Shown: positions 52,872 to 62,087 of the stretch, one piece after another | Layout: the number at the start of each line of letters is the position of its first letter | Numbering within the stretch: the stretch's first letter is position 1 | Origin: Spartobacteria bacterium LR76 | GTDB taxonomy: Bacteria > Verrucomicrobiota > Verrucomicrobiia > Chthoniobacterales > Terrimicrobiaceae | Assembly: GCA_003054655.1 (NCBI GenBank) | Contig: QAYZ01000016.1 | Span: 1,426,001-1,490,000, forward strand | Length of the DNA: 64,000 nt | Reading direction: 5' to 3' | Made by a program: the position numbers and the translations under genes | The notes under the pieces: generated by a model | What the model saw: only the letters and a program-made list of their open reading frames with translations | What the model was told of the DNA's origin: nothing | Database searches by the model: none

Positions 52872-54215
52872 GTGAAACTCCTGCCCCTGCTCATGTTCGT
52901 CGGCGGCACGCTCGCCGCCGGGGAGATCCCCCTCCCGCTGCCCAACGGCGGCTTCGAAAATGGTCTCGACTCTTGGAAACTGGAAGGGTCGACAACAGCG
53001 GCCACCGTGCTGCCCGAGGCGGCCATGCTCGGAGCGAGCGGCTTGCGCCTGCAAAGCGAACCGGCTCGATTTTCCCTGAGTTCCGCCGCCGTACCAGTCA
53101 CTCCCGGCAAGACCTACAAGCTCAACTTCTGGGCGGGCAGCCCCAAGGCCCTGGATCAACCCCAGAGCAACGTCGACGCCAAGCTCATCTTTCGCAGCGC
53201 CGACGGCAAGGAGATCGCCGCCGCGCCCGCAAAGATCCGGAAATGGCCGGTCGCCATGATCGCCAACAATTTCTTCAACGAGGAATACACCATGGCCGGT
53301 GCTGCTCCCGAGGGCGCAGCCACTCTGGAGGTGAGGCTCTCGTCCTCAGGCAAGGGGCCGGTGGGACCACTCCATCTGGACGACTTTTCCCTCGCCGAGC
53401 TGGACGATGTCCCGGAGCCGCAAATCGCTGAGGGGGGCGGGCATCCCATCCCGCCTTTCGATCCTCAACTCCTCAAAGCGCTCGAGGATGAGATCAAGGC
53501 CGACCCCTATCGCGGAAAACAGCCGCCCAGGATCGTGATCAAGCTCGACGACTTCGGCGCGGCAGGCAGCGGAGTCCATGCCCGCTGGAAGAAGGTGGCG
53601 GACTACGCTGCGGCCAAGGGCATCAAGGTGACCTTTGGCATCATCGCGACCCGCATCCAGGGCGACAACATCACCGACTTCGTCACCTGGACGAAGCAGC
53701 AGCACGACGGCGGCCGCATCGAATTCTGGAATCACGGCTACGACCACGCCGAGCGCAAGGACGGCAACAAGCGCATCATGGAATTCGGCGGAGAGTCCTA
53801 CGAATACCAGAAGCAGCACATGACCGACGCCAACAAGCTCGCCCGCGAAAAGCTCGGCTTCCCCTACGTCTCTTTCGGCGCACCGTTCAACGGCACGGAC
53901 GAGAATACCGCGAGGGTGCTCGCGGAGGATCCCGACATCAAAGTGTGGATGTACGGCGACCCCCGCAACCCGGCTGGCAAAAAGGTCCTCATTCGCTGCG
54001 GCGCAGTCACGCTGGAAACTCCGACGCTCATTCCCAACTACGCCGCATTTGTCGAAGGCTACGCCCACAATCGCGGCGCGGAGTACTTTGTCCTGCAAGG
54101 ACACCCCGCCGGATGGGGCGACGACCGCTGGGAGCAATTCACCAAGATCGTGGAGTTTCTCATCGCCCAAAAGGCGGAGTTTGTCTTCGCCTCGGATTTC
54201 GCCGGGAAGCCCTGA
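52872..54215 (+). CDS. Secreted binding-module plus polysaccharide-deacetylase-like protein (last of tandem set)
   Basis: The 447-residue protein repeats the plan of the gene at 50990: signal peptide (LLPLLMFVGGTLAAGE), a CBM-like sandwich (LPNGGFENGLDSWKLEGS to LHLDDFSLAELDDV), then the barrel (PPRIVIKLDDFGAAGSGVHA, RIEFWNHGYDHAERKDG, FGAPFNGTDENTARVLAED, YFVLQGHPAGWGDD). The metal-site Asp-Asp and His residues are conserved between the two, so both are probably active. It starts with GTG at 52872. All three tandem genes read in one direction with short gaps and should form one operon. Confidence 0.82.
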   Translation: MKLLPLLMFVGGTLAAGEIPLPLPNGGFENGLDSWKLEGSTTAATVLPEAAMLGASGLRLQSEPARFSLSSAAVPVTPGKTYKLNFWAGSPKALDQPQSNVDAKLIFRSADGKEIAAAPAKIRKWPVAMIANNFFNEEYTMAGAAPEGAATLEVRLSSSGKGPVGPLHLDDFSLAELDDVPEPQIAEGGGHPIPPFDPQLLKALEDEIKADPYRGKQPPRIVIKLDDFGAAGSGVHARWKKVADYAAAKGIKVTFGIIATRIQGDNITDFVTWTKQQHDGGRIEFWNHGYDHAERKDGNKRIMEFGGESYEYQKQHMTDANKLAREKLGFPYVSFGAPFNGTDENTARVLAEDPDIKVWMYGDPRNPAGKKVLIRCGAVTLETPTLIPNYAAFVEGYAHNRGAEYFVLQGHPAGWGDDRWEQFTKIVEFLIAQKAEFVFASDFAGKP

Positions 54216-54219
54216 CCGG

Positions 54220-55041
54220 TCAGCGCCGCACCCGCGCCGCCGCCTCGGATGGCGGCATGCCCATGACCCGGCGAAATGCCGTGGAAAAGGCAAAGCCATT
54301 CTCGTAGCCGACAGCATGCGCGGCGGCCTCGACCGTGAAGCCGGAGCCGAGGAGGGAAACCGCCTCCTGCATGCGCAGCATCGTCACCTGCCGCATGGGG
54401 CTGCGCCCCGTCTCGCGATGGCAGATACGGCGCAACTGCTCGGGCTCCAGTCCGGCCCGCACGGCCAGCATGGTCAGCGTCCAGGGTTCCCCCACCCTGC
54501 TCCGCACGTCCTCCCAGAGGGGCCAGAGCAGCGAGGGCGAACCATGCCGTCCCACGCGCAGCGTGTAGACCTGAAGCAGTTCCACCCAATGCCGCAGCGC
54601 CTCGGGTTCCCGCCGCGAGGACATCTCCAGCTTCAAGCCCTCAAGCACCGCCACCAGCGGACGCGGGTCCACGTCGAGCAATAGCGGATCATGACGCTCG
54701 ACCGTGCGAGGCGGCGGCTGGATCACCCAGCAAACCTTCCAGCGCCCCTCGGACCGGTACGCATGAGGCCTCCCGGCGGAGGTGATGTAGGCCTTCCCGG
54801 GCGGGCATTTTTCCCAGCCATCCGCAGTCCACACACGCCCGGCACCATCCAGGCTGACGAGCACCTGCCGCATCTCCGGACAATGGCGCACGAAGCAAAA
54901 ATCCCTCGCGGCCTCCGAGATGCCTGCCAGCACGATGTCGTGTCTTTCCAGAGCCGGGCACTGCATAGGCCCGACGATCCATTCGCGTGTTCGCTTCCCG
55001 ATTGAGTGGATTTCACGAAGGTCCAGGTGGATTCGACCCAT
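54220..55041 (-). CDS. AraC-family transcriptional regulator
   Basis: The protein of about 273 residues has a cupin-like sensor half (MRQVLVSLDGAGRVWTADGW, PPGKAYITSAGRPHAYRSEG) and a C-terminal AraC double helix-turn-helix (LTMLAVRAGLEPEQLRRICH, then EAAAHAVGYENGFAFSTAFR). It would activate or repress sugar-utilisation genes, most simply the divergent glycosidase 29 bases away. I prefer the ATG at 55041; a TTG at 55083 is also in frame but would overlap the divergent gene's start. Confidence 0.9.
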   Translation of the reverse strand: MGRIHLDLREIHSIGKRTREWIVGPMQCPALERHDIVLAGISEAARDFCFVRHCPEMRQVLVSLDGAGRVWTADGWEKCPPGKAYITSAGRPHAYRSEGRWKVCWVIQPPPRTVERHDPLLLDVDPRPLVAVLEGLKLEMSSRREPEALRHWVELLQVYTLRVGRHGSPSLLWPLWEDVRSRVGEPWTLTMLAVRAGLEPEQLRRICHRETGRSPMRQVTMLRMQEAVSLLGSGFTVEAAAHAVGYENGFAFSTAFRRVMGMPPSEAAARVRR

Positions 55042-55070
55042 GGAAACAGAGAAGCATTTATGTAAGGAAT

Positions 55071-56168
55071 ATGGAAACGCCAAATATCATGCACCTCCCT
55101 CCCTATCATCAATCCATCGCCGATAAACGCTGGTCCGCCGAGCAGGCCTGGGAATGGCACAACACCCGCCCCTGGCTCGTGGGATGCAATTTCCAGCCCA
55201 GCAACGCCGTGAACCAACTGGAGATGTGGCAGGCGGAGACCTTTGACGAGGCAGCCATCGACCGGGAGCTCGGCTGGCTCGCCGGGCTGGGCATGAACAC
55301 GATGCGCGTCTTTCTCCACGACCTCCTGTGGACGCAGGATGCACAAGGATTTTTGTCCCGTATTAACCGTTTCCTCGATATTTCCGCCAGACACGGCATC
55401 TCTCCCCTGCTCGTTCTTTTCGATAGCTGCTGGCATCCCTTTCCCCGCCCTGGCAAACAACGGGAGCCGGAACCCGGGGTGCACAACAGCTTCTGGGTGC
55501 AGTCTCCGGGTCGGGAGATTCTGGCCAGGCCCGGCGCATTTGAAACCCTTGAGGGCTACGTTACCGGCGTGACCGGCCATTTCCGGGACGACCCGCGCAT
55601 CATCGGGTGGGATGTCTGGAACGAACCCGACAACGAAAGCCCCTGGTACATGCAGCGAGAACTGGGCGATGCCAAGCCCGAGATCGTCTTTCCGCTCATC
55701 GCACGGGCCTTTGATTGGGTGCGCTCCGTCCAGCCCATCCAACCTGTCACCTCGGGCGTGTGGAGATTCGACGCCGGCGGTGTCTGCCGCGAGCAGCCCA
55801 TCGCTCGCTTCATGCTGGAGGCGTCCGACATTCTTTCCTTCCACATCTACCTGCCTCCCGGGCAGACCGCGGATGTGGTCGGGCATCTCCGGAGCTACGA
55901 CCGACCGCTCTGGTGTACCGAGTATCTCGCCCGCACCATCGGCAACACGCTTGAGGACACGCTTCCCCTGTTCCATCGCCACAAGATCGGTGCGTTCAAC
56001 TGGGGCGGAGTGACCGGAAAGACCCAGACCCTCTTTCCGTGGGATTCCTGGAGAGAACCGATCCTCTCCGATCCCGATCTCTGGTTTCACGACCTGCTCC
56101 GTCCCGACGGCACGCCCTTCCGCGAAAGCGAAGCCGTCCTGCTTCGCACGCTGACCGGCAGGAGTTAG
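55071..56168 (+). CDS. Clan-A (GH5-like) glycoside hydrolase
   Basis: The 365-residue protein has a TIM barrel with LVGCNFQPSNAVNQLEMWQA near the N-terminus, GMNTMRVFLHDLLW, and GWDVWNEPDNESPW with acid/base Glu185. The nucleophile Glu284 lies in LWCTEYLART and FNWGGVTGKTQT comes later. The roughly 100-residue spacing is right for clan GH-A. No signal peptide is present, so it acts in the cytoplasm on imported oligosaccharides. The ATG at 55071 follows TAAGGAAT, a usable ribosome-binding site; the open frame upstream is not family-like. Confidence 0.85.
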   Translation: METPNIMHLPPYHQSIADKRWSAEQAWEWHNTRPWLVGCNFQPSNAVNQLEMWQAETFDEAAIDRELGWLAGLGMNTMRVFLHDLLWTQDAQGFLSRINRFLDISARHGISPLLVLFDSCWHPFPRPGKQREPEPGVHNSFWVQSPGREILARPGAFETLEGYVTGVTGHFRDDPRIIGWDVWNEPDNESPWYMQRELGDAKPEIVFPLIARAFDWVRSVQPIQPVTSGVWRFDAGGVCREQPIARFMLEASDILSFHIYLPPGQTADVVGHLRSYDRPLWCTEYLARTIGNTLEDTLPLFHRHKIGAFNWGGVTGKTQTLFPWDSWREPILSDPDLWFHDLLRPDGTPFRESEAVLLRTLTGRS

Positions 56169-56303
56169 CCATCAGCGCCACCGGCGGAAAAGCCCTCCAC
56201 TTTCTACAGAGAGAAATTTCAGCCGCTGGCACTTGGTTCGCGTCACAGGCAGAATGAAGAAGTGCCGTGATCCCACGGCTGCCCAGCAGATCCCCTTTCC
56301 GCC

Positions 56304-58049
56304 ATGATGCTATTCAATATCTTTCACCGCCCGGGTCCGGGAGCTCACTACGACATCTATCGCCAGCAGCAGGAGCTCGCCCATCAGCTCGGCCTGAAGA
56401 CCACGATCTTCCTGTACTACAGCGACCTCTTCGATCCGCGCGCCATCGCCGACGCCATCCATGATCGCGACACCCATGGCGACGAAATCTCCCTCGCCCT
56501 GCACAATCTCACCGGCCCGGAGATCACGGAAATCTCCAACGGCCAGATCGCCCTGTGGCTGCTCGATCGCGAGCGCAAGGAGCAAATCCTCGCCAGGATG
56601 ATCGGCAAGTTCGCCGAGGTCTTCGGAGCCAACCCCACCTCCATCGGGTCCTATCATCTCGACTCCTCCTGCCTGGAAGTCCTGCGCCGTCTCGCACCCG
56701 AGGCGCGCACGGTAATCGGCGGATGCTTCGAGGAAGGCGTGCGCGTTTTCCATGGCTGCAACCACTCGTGGTATCTCTTCAATGAAGGCATGCCGTGGAA
56801 TCCCTGGTACCCGAGCAAAACCCATGGCCTGCGCCCTGCGCGGGATGAAGACGATGCTGCCGGTGTGGTGGCCGTTCCGCACCTCGTGCGCGACATGTCG
56901 CTCGCCTTTGAGGGCCGCAATGATTTCTGGGCCAGCCATCCGCCGAATGTCATTCGCGGCATGGGCAACGACGCGAGCTTCTGCCCGTATGACCTCAACC
57001 TCATCGACCAGTATCGCATGCAGGCGGAATGGAATGGCGGCTACTCGTATTACAACACCTTTGTCAGCCCCTCGTGGCTCGACTGGAATCATAATAGCGA
57101 GTACCCGCCCGAGGTGGCCTGGGAGCTGTACCGCAAGTTCCTCACCTACATGGCCAGCCTCAAAAAGGACGGCCAGCTTGAGGATCTCACGCTTTCCGCC
57201 TACGGCGAGCGTCACCGCCAGATCCGCCCCGTCGGCCACGACGAGGTCTATCTCGCGAAGGAACTCCTCTACGGCAGCGGCAAGCACTACTTCTGGTTCG
57301 TCGATCCCGCCTATCGCGTCACCATCGACGCCACCCAGGGCGGCTCCATCGGCGATCTCCGTCCCTATGCCGGACAGGCCCCCGTGGCGACCGGCCCCGA
57401 CACGCCGCATCGCGACATCGGCAGCTATCCGTACCTCATCCAGTCCCAGCACCGCTCCGGCAATGCCCATCATTGCTACGACGGCGCGCGCACCACGCTG
57501 CTCCTCAAGCATGCCGGACAGACTCTCGACCTGTGCAATTACCGCACGAAGGTCGCCTCTGTCACCCGCGCCGATGACCGGGTAAAGGCCACCCTCACCC
57601 CCGTAAGCTTCACCTTCGCGGATGGATTGGCCGGGGAACTGACGACGACCTACGAGTTTGGAAATGGCGTCATCACCATCTCGCGCCAGGTCTCCGGTCT
57701 CTCCGCACAGGCGGACCTTGAGCTCATCGAGTACTTCAAGGGAGCGCCCGGTCGTACGGAATACCCGGAAGACCTGCATGGCATCATCCTCGAGGCCAAT
57801 GGTTCGTCACCCGTGCAGCGGGAGTTTGACTACTCCGGTCAATGGATCGACGCGCCCGGGGCCACCGAGGTGGCCGCCGTCATCCCGCATGTCCGCACCC
57901 GCCTCTCACTAACGAGCAACTCCGCCGCCTCCGGCCGTGTTCACGCCGGGCATCTTTTCAGCCCGTACTTCACCCTCCAACTCGCCCACCGCCTCACCGG
58001 CAACGGCACCACTCGCACATGTCTGAATCTAACTCCTATCGCAGCGTGA
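56304..58049 (+). CDS. Large unassigned protein, possibly carbohydrate-active
   Basis: The 581-residue protein lacks a signal peptide. Its N-terminal half (LFNIFHRPGPGAHYDIYR, TTIFLYYSDLFDPRAIADAI, SIGSYHLDSSCLEVLRRL) suggests a (beta/alpha) barrel like those of deacetylases or GH38/57-type enzymes. The C-terminal third is beta-rich (TLTPVSFTFADGLAGELTTT, FGNGVITISRQVSGLSAQAD), like the sandwich domains of glycosidases. I do not recognise the family. It follows the clan-A hydrolase on the same strand, so a role in the same glycan pathway is inferred. Confidence 0.65.
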   Translation: MMLFNIFHRPGPGAHYDIYRQQQELAHQLGLKTTIFLYYSDLFDPRAIADAIHDRDTHGDEISLALHNLTGPEITEISNGQIALWLLDRERKEQILARMIGKFAEVFGANPTSIGSYHLDSSCLEVLRRLAPEARTVIGGCFEEGVRVFHGCNHSWYLFNEGMPWNPWYPSKTHGLRPARDEDDAAGVVAVPHLVRDMSLAFEGRNDFWASHPPNVIRGMGNDASFCPYDLNLIDQYRMQAEWNGGYSYYNTFVSPSWLDWNHNSEYPPEVAWELYRKFLTYMASLKKDGQLEDLTLSAYGERHRQIRPVGHDEVYLAKELLYGSGKHYFWFVDPAYRVTIDATQGGSIGDLRPYAGQAPVATGPDTPHRDIGSYPYLIQSQHRSGNAHHCYDGARTTLLLKHAGQTLDLCNYRTKVASVTRADDRVKATLTPVSFTFADGLAGELTTTYEFGNGVITISRQVSGLSAQADLELIEYFKGAPGRTEYPEDLHGIILEANGSSPVQREFDYSGQWIDAPGATEVAAVIPHVRTRLSLTSNSAASGRVHAGHLFSPYFTLQLAHRLTGNGTTRTCLNLTPIAA

Positions 58050-58240
58050 TGCGGTGCCCCGTGTGTTTCTCACGGGATACCGACGTCCTCATGATCCACA
58101 CCGGCACCGATTTCCACTACTGCACAAAGTGCAGCTTCCAGGGCCTGGAATCGGAAATCCGCGGCATGTACCGCGACATCCAGAAAAAGTTTCATAACAT
58201 GGGCAAACGCATCACCCTGGAGGAGCAGCGCGCGCTTTAA
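58019..58240 (+). CDS. Small zinc-ribbon protein
   Basis: The 73-residue protein has one zinc ribbon, RCPVCFSRDTDVLM followed by HYCTKCSFQG (CPxC...CxxC), and a charged C-terminal helix (MYRDIQKKFHNMGKRITLEE). It overlaps the end of the preceding gene by 31 bases in another frame and is followed 27 bases later by a strong terminator. The function is unknown; a nucleic-acid- or protein-binding role is possible. Confidence 0.78.
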   Translation: MSESNSYRSVMRCPVCFSRDTDVLMIHTGTDFHYCTKCSFQGLESEIRGMYRDIQKKFHNMGKRITLEEQRAL

Positions 58241-58267
58241 CCAACCGCCTTTTTCGACAAAAAGGAC

Positions 58268-58308
58268 AAAGGGCCGGAAGACCGAGGGGACTTCCGGCCC
58301 TTTTCTTT
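58268..58308 (+). terminator. Intrinsic terminator
   Basis: AAAGGGCCGGAAG (58268-58280) and CTTCCGGCCCTTT (58291-58303) form a perfect 13-bp stem around a 10-base loop, continuing into TTTTCTTT. It ends the plus-strand glycosidase/zinc-ribbon run. Read from the other strand the stem is followed by GTCCTTTTT, so it may also terminate the convergent Verru_Chthon cassette. Confidence 0.9.
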
Positions 58309-58361
58309 CAGATAAGGAAAATCAGGCAAAAGCGCGCCCAGAGTGAAACCCCTCAGCCTCC

Positions 58362-61300
58362 CTAAGGAGCGAAAGTGCGATGCGAGCGCATCCGCCAGCG
58401 GTAGAAGCTGTCCAGCGTCGGGGTCGCGCCTGGATTCGCGGCAAAGTCCGGGATGTCAGTATTACTTGGGTCCACGAATCTCTCCAGCGTGGTCGATCCG
58501 CGGTAGTCACCCGTGATCATATCCTTGCTTTCGTCCCAGACATTCGCTGTCGAGCCGGAGCGTTTCCGCAGGGACTGCGCGCGAAAGTGCACTGTATACG
58601 TGTTTGATTTGGTCGTGAGACGCTGATAAACCGTGGTATAGACACGCTCGCGGGAGTTGTCCCCGGTTAATGTTCTCGCCGCCCAGTAGGTGGCCATGGA
58701 GTTATCGATTGAGGATCGGGACGATGCATCCACGGTGGCATCCTCGGGGATGATATGCAGATCGCAAATCTCCGCCGCTGATCGAAAGGCATACAATCCC
58801 GTGCCGTCCGAGTTATCAAATCTCTGCTGAAACTGCTTGAGCGTTCCCGGAATGTTCACGAGATGCCGATAGTTATTTGTACTAAAGACGTTGTTGGTCG
58901 CAGTCTTGTACACTCCATTATAATCCGTTGCCGGGACTGAGATCACCCGCTCGTTTTCGAGCACTGCATAGATTCCCGTATCACGTTGGATATAGGTGAA
59001 GGGAATGATCTGGGTGTTCATGTTGACTTTGCCCGCCGTGGATAGCGGCTCGCTGATCGCATACGGCTCCACCACGGGCATCCAGAAGAGATCCATCCAA
59101 AGGAAGTCCGGATTGTCGATAAAGCCACCGTTGGCAGCACCGTAGCCCGGATGCGACGGCTGACGGCGAAAGAGCAGCGTCTGCCACCCCAGCCCGCGCT
59201 TGAATCCGGAGGGAAGAGAACCAAACATCCCCGGCGAAGGCATCATCCGACTGGGAGAGGTAAAGGTCGTGCTCACACCGCTGATCTTGTTGTGCACGCT
59301 GAAGTAGGGAGTGGTGTAGCCAAAGTTGGCATCGGTATCGGTGCGGGCAGCCAGGTTTCCCTGATCGGGCTGGTTGAGAAAGCCTCCGTCAGGCAGCGGC
59401 CCTATCCCATTATCCCAATCTCCATTAGCCACTGCCTCATCTGCCGGCAACGGCACCTTGGGGCATGGCTGATAGGAGAATGGATAGTATTTTCCAGCTC
59501 CGAGATTGGCCAGTGTCCCCGTATTTCCATTTCCACCCCCCGGTGTGTAACCGCCAAAGCCCGACATCGGATTGGATATGATCGAGTGCGCAAAGGCATT
59601 CGTCCCATCCGCCTTCGGATGAAGGATGAACGTATTCTCCACGTTCTCCGTCATCGCGAGAAATCGCGGATCGAGCGTTTGAGCCGGACTCCCCTGCGCT
59701 GCCACCAACGAATAAATCACATCGTTGTTGCGATCAATCGACGGAAGTGTGGAAGTGAATCGACCGCCAGTCGCCGAGGTTGTCGGCGCCGCCCCGGCAC
59801 CGGATTGCTGGAAGGTCCACGGGAGCGTGGTTGAGAGTTTCGGCACGGGCATGGTCGTCTCCGGAAACTCCATCTTGAGCGTCTGGATCACGTCGCCGGT
59901 GGTGCGCTGTTTGATGGTCACCGTAATAGGGGACCCCTTGAACGTCATCTTCGGATTGGAGTTGCTCACCGTGATCGTAACCGGCAGGCTGACAAAGGGA
60001 TTCTGCTTATTCTTCACGCCACTGGAATCAACTGACCCGTCAAATCCGCCATCCTTGGCGAGCCGGCCACGCGCCCGCATCTGGCGTTGGTACATGGCCC
60101 AGTTTGTTCCCATATAGCCGCCAGTGTTCGGCAGGGAGGAAATCCACCCCGCATTGGTGCCAAAGCGAAAGACACCCGCATCCGAGTCGACCTGTCCGTC
60201 CAGAGCGGGAAAGCCCAGATTGGACACCGCGGAGTCTGCGTTGCCCTTCACCGTCCAACCATCCAGCCCGTCGATCAGCACCTCGATGTCGGGATGCATC
60301 GCCACCGAGCCATGCATCGGCGTAAAAGGATCAAGGAGCAATGCGGCCTCCAGACGAACCTGCCGGATACCCGCCGCATCATCCTTGGTCAGCGGGGTAT
60401 TCCCGGCCAGCGTGAGATTGGTCGCCGGGTCGTTGCTGCCCAGCAATCCTTTTGGATTGGGGGATGAAGGGTTCTGCGAGTCCAGTGAATCTGCTGTGCA
60501 AATGAACCACAATCCAACTTCGCTGATCGTCACATATCGCCCGAATCCCCGCGTATTTCCAATTTTGATCGGCACAACCTCACCCTGTCCGACCGCCCGG
60601 TTCCCCGTTCCCGGCGCAAATTGCTTTGTGGTATCGGTGAAGTTCAGGTCGTTAAGGTTCGAGCTGCGGATGTAGTCAAACATCTCGGTCAGCACCTGGT
60701 CGCGGTCGGCCCCCAGCTTGCCCGAGATTGACCCGCCAAACCCCGGAGTCCTGCGGGACGTGAGATTTTGCAGGTAGGAATAAAGGACGCGATTACGGGA
60801 TATGCTGACGAAATCCTCGGTCATACTGTCCTTGTTCTGTCGTTGAAAATAGTAGGGCAGCCCGTTCAAAGTTCCGCAAAAGGCGATGAGATTGTCAAAG
60901 GGTGTGCGGCGTGCTGTATCGCTGTGAATCGGCCAGCAAACAACTCGTGGCAGATTGAAAAGATTCACCTCCGGTGCACGGCTGATCGTCGTCAGAAAGA
61001 ACTTCGCCCGCTCGATATCCGTCTTTCCCAGAGCGCCATCAGGATTGCGCGCATTGTCGAAAATCAGCTCATCAATATCAGCATACAAGCGATCCTGATC
61101 GAGGGTCACCGAGCTGAGAGTATCCGTCGCCGGTTTCGTAAGGTTGGCCGAACCGCCGGCCGCGATACGAGGAGCGACCTTGTAAATCCTGTCATACTCC
61201 GTCGCAGTCGACCCGGAAACGAGTCCGGGGAAGACAGTGGAGAGATTCACACCCGCAGGATGCCCAGGGTACCCCTGAAACTCGTTTTTCACAGGCTGGT

Positions 61301-62087
61301 AAATGCCGAGCTTCTGGTCCGTAACCGTTGTAAACTTTGGCACGTCCCAGTAGGCGCCCTGGGAAGCGGTATTCACGTTCAGCTTGCAGGTCTCGTCATC
61401 CGTCCAGAAGGCGATACGCCCGACGATGGGGTTGTCCTTGGAGGCGCCGGAAACGGTGGCCAGGTTGCCCGCGGAGGACGCATCCGGAGCGACCACCTGG
61501 CCGTCCTCCAGCACGTAAAGCCAGCGCACCGGCATGGGTGCCGAGTTGTTCACGCCGAGATAGCTCCCCTTCGGGGCCGAGTTGATTTCAAACCCCTCGA
61601 CCTTTCCCTCAGCAGATGGGTCGAGGATGGGCCACATGTCGGGCGTGCCATCGAAGTTTGCATCCACCGGCGAGTTGATGTCAGTGAAGACGCCTGGACT
61701 GGCATACCAGTTCTTGAGCGCGTCGGCCTCCGTGGCAGGATTGAGCGCCCCGGTCACCTGCATCGTCCCATCGCTGTAGAGCTTGAAAGACTTTGCCGGG
61801 CGGCCCGCCTCGTCAAAAGTGCGGATCAGCCCCGGCTGCGACGACCACGCCACCGAGATGCCCCCGGATGTCGCCGCGTCGATCTGAGCCTGTACGAGCT
61901 GCACCGCGGTATCGGCCAGAAGTTTGGCGCCCACCGACGAGGCGTATCCCCCGGCGGCAGATCGCTCGTTGGTCACCCTGGAAAGGATTCCCATCACCAG
62001 CGCCAGCACGAGAATCATGATGGCCAGGGCAATAATAAGCGCGGCACCCCGGCTGTTGCCAAGGCGCGATGAAGTCAGTTTTCTCAC
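58362..62087 (-). CDS. Verru_Chthon cassette protein A
   Basis: The 1241-residue protein has an N-terminal pseudopilin-like segment (NSRGAALIIALAIMILVLAL) like GspK/PilX minor pseudopilins, then a very large extracytoplasmic region with no known catalytic motif (VGRIAFWTDDETCKLNVNTA, GWQTLLFRRQPSHPGYGA). Size, N-terminus and position as the last gene after B, C and D match the Verru_Chthon cassette protein A family. It starts with GTG at 62087, overlapping the stop of D (GTGA). It is probably part of a lineage-specific secretion or surface apparatus related to type II/IV systems. Confidence 0.88.
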   Translation of the reverse strand: MRKLTSSRLGNSRGAALIIALAIMILVLALVMGILSRVTNERSAAGGYASSVGAKLLADTAVQLVQAQIDAATSGGISVAWSSQPGLIRTFDEAGRPAKSFKLYSDGTMQVTGALNPATEADALKNWYASPGVFTDINSPVDANFDGTPDMWPILDPSAEGKVEGFEINSAPKGSYLGVNNSAPMPVRWLYVLEDGQVVAPDASSAGNLATVSGASKDNPIVGRIAFWTDDETCKLNVNTASQGAYWDVPKFTTVTDQKLGIYQPVKNEFQGYPGHPAGVNLSTVFPGLVSGSTATEYDRIYKVAPRIAAGGSANLTKPATDTLSSVTLDQDRLYADIDELIFDNARNPDGALGKTDIERAKFFLTTISRAPEVNLFNLPRVVCWPIHSDTARRTPFDNLIAFCGTLNGLPYYFQRQNKDSMTEDFVSISRNRVLYSYLQNLTSRRTPGFGGSISGKLGADRDQVLTEMFDYIRSSNLNDLNFTDTTKQFAPGTGNRAVGQGEVVPIKIGNTRGFGRYVTISEVGLWFICTADSLDSQNPSSPNPKGLLGSNDPATNLTLAGNTPLTKDDAAGIRQVRLEAALLLDPFTPMHGSVAMHPDIEVLIDGLDGWTVKGNADSAVSNLGFPALDGQVDSDAGVFRFGTNAGWISSLPNTGGYMGTNWAMYQRQMRARGRLAKDGGFDGSVDSSGVKNKQNPFVSLPVTITVSNSNPKMTFKGSPITVTIKQRTTGDVIQTLKMEFPETTMPVPKLSTTLPWTFQQSGAGAAPTTSATGGRFTSTLPSIDRNNDVIYSLVAAQGSPAQTLDPRFLAMTENVENTFILHPKADGTNAFAHSIISNPMSGFGGYTPGGGNGNTGTLANLGAGKYYPFSYQPCPKVPLPADEAVANGDWDNGIGPLPDGGFLNQPDQGNLAARTDTDANFGYTTPYFSVHNKISGVSTTFTSPSRMMPSPGMFGSLPSGFKRGLGWQTLLFRRQPSHPGYGAANGGFIDNPDFLWMDLFWMPVVEPYAISEPLSTAGKVNMNTQIIPFTYIQRDTGIYAVLENERVISVPATDYNGVYKTATNNVFSTNNYRHLVNIPGTLKQFQQRFDNSDGTGLYAFRSAAEICDLHIIPEDATVDASSRSSIDNSMATYWAARTLTGDNSRERVYTTVYQRLTTKSNTYTVHFRAQSLRKRSGSTANVWDESKDMITGDYRGSTTLERFVDPSNTDIPDFAANPGATPTLDSFYRWRMRSHRTFAP

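Noticed and set aside
54723-56090. 455-codon minus-strand frame across the AraC/glycosidase divergence
   Set aside because: It runs antisense through catalytic motifs of the glycosidase and out of frame through AraC.
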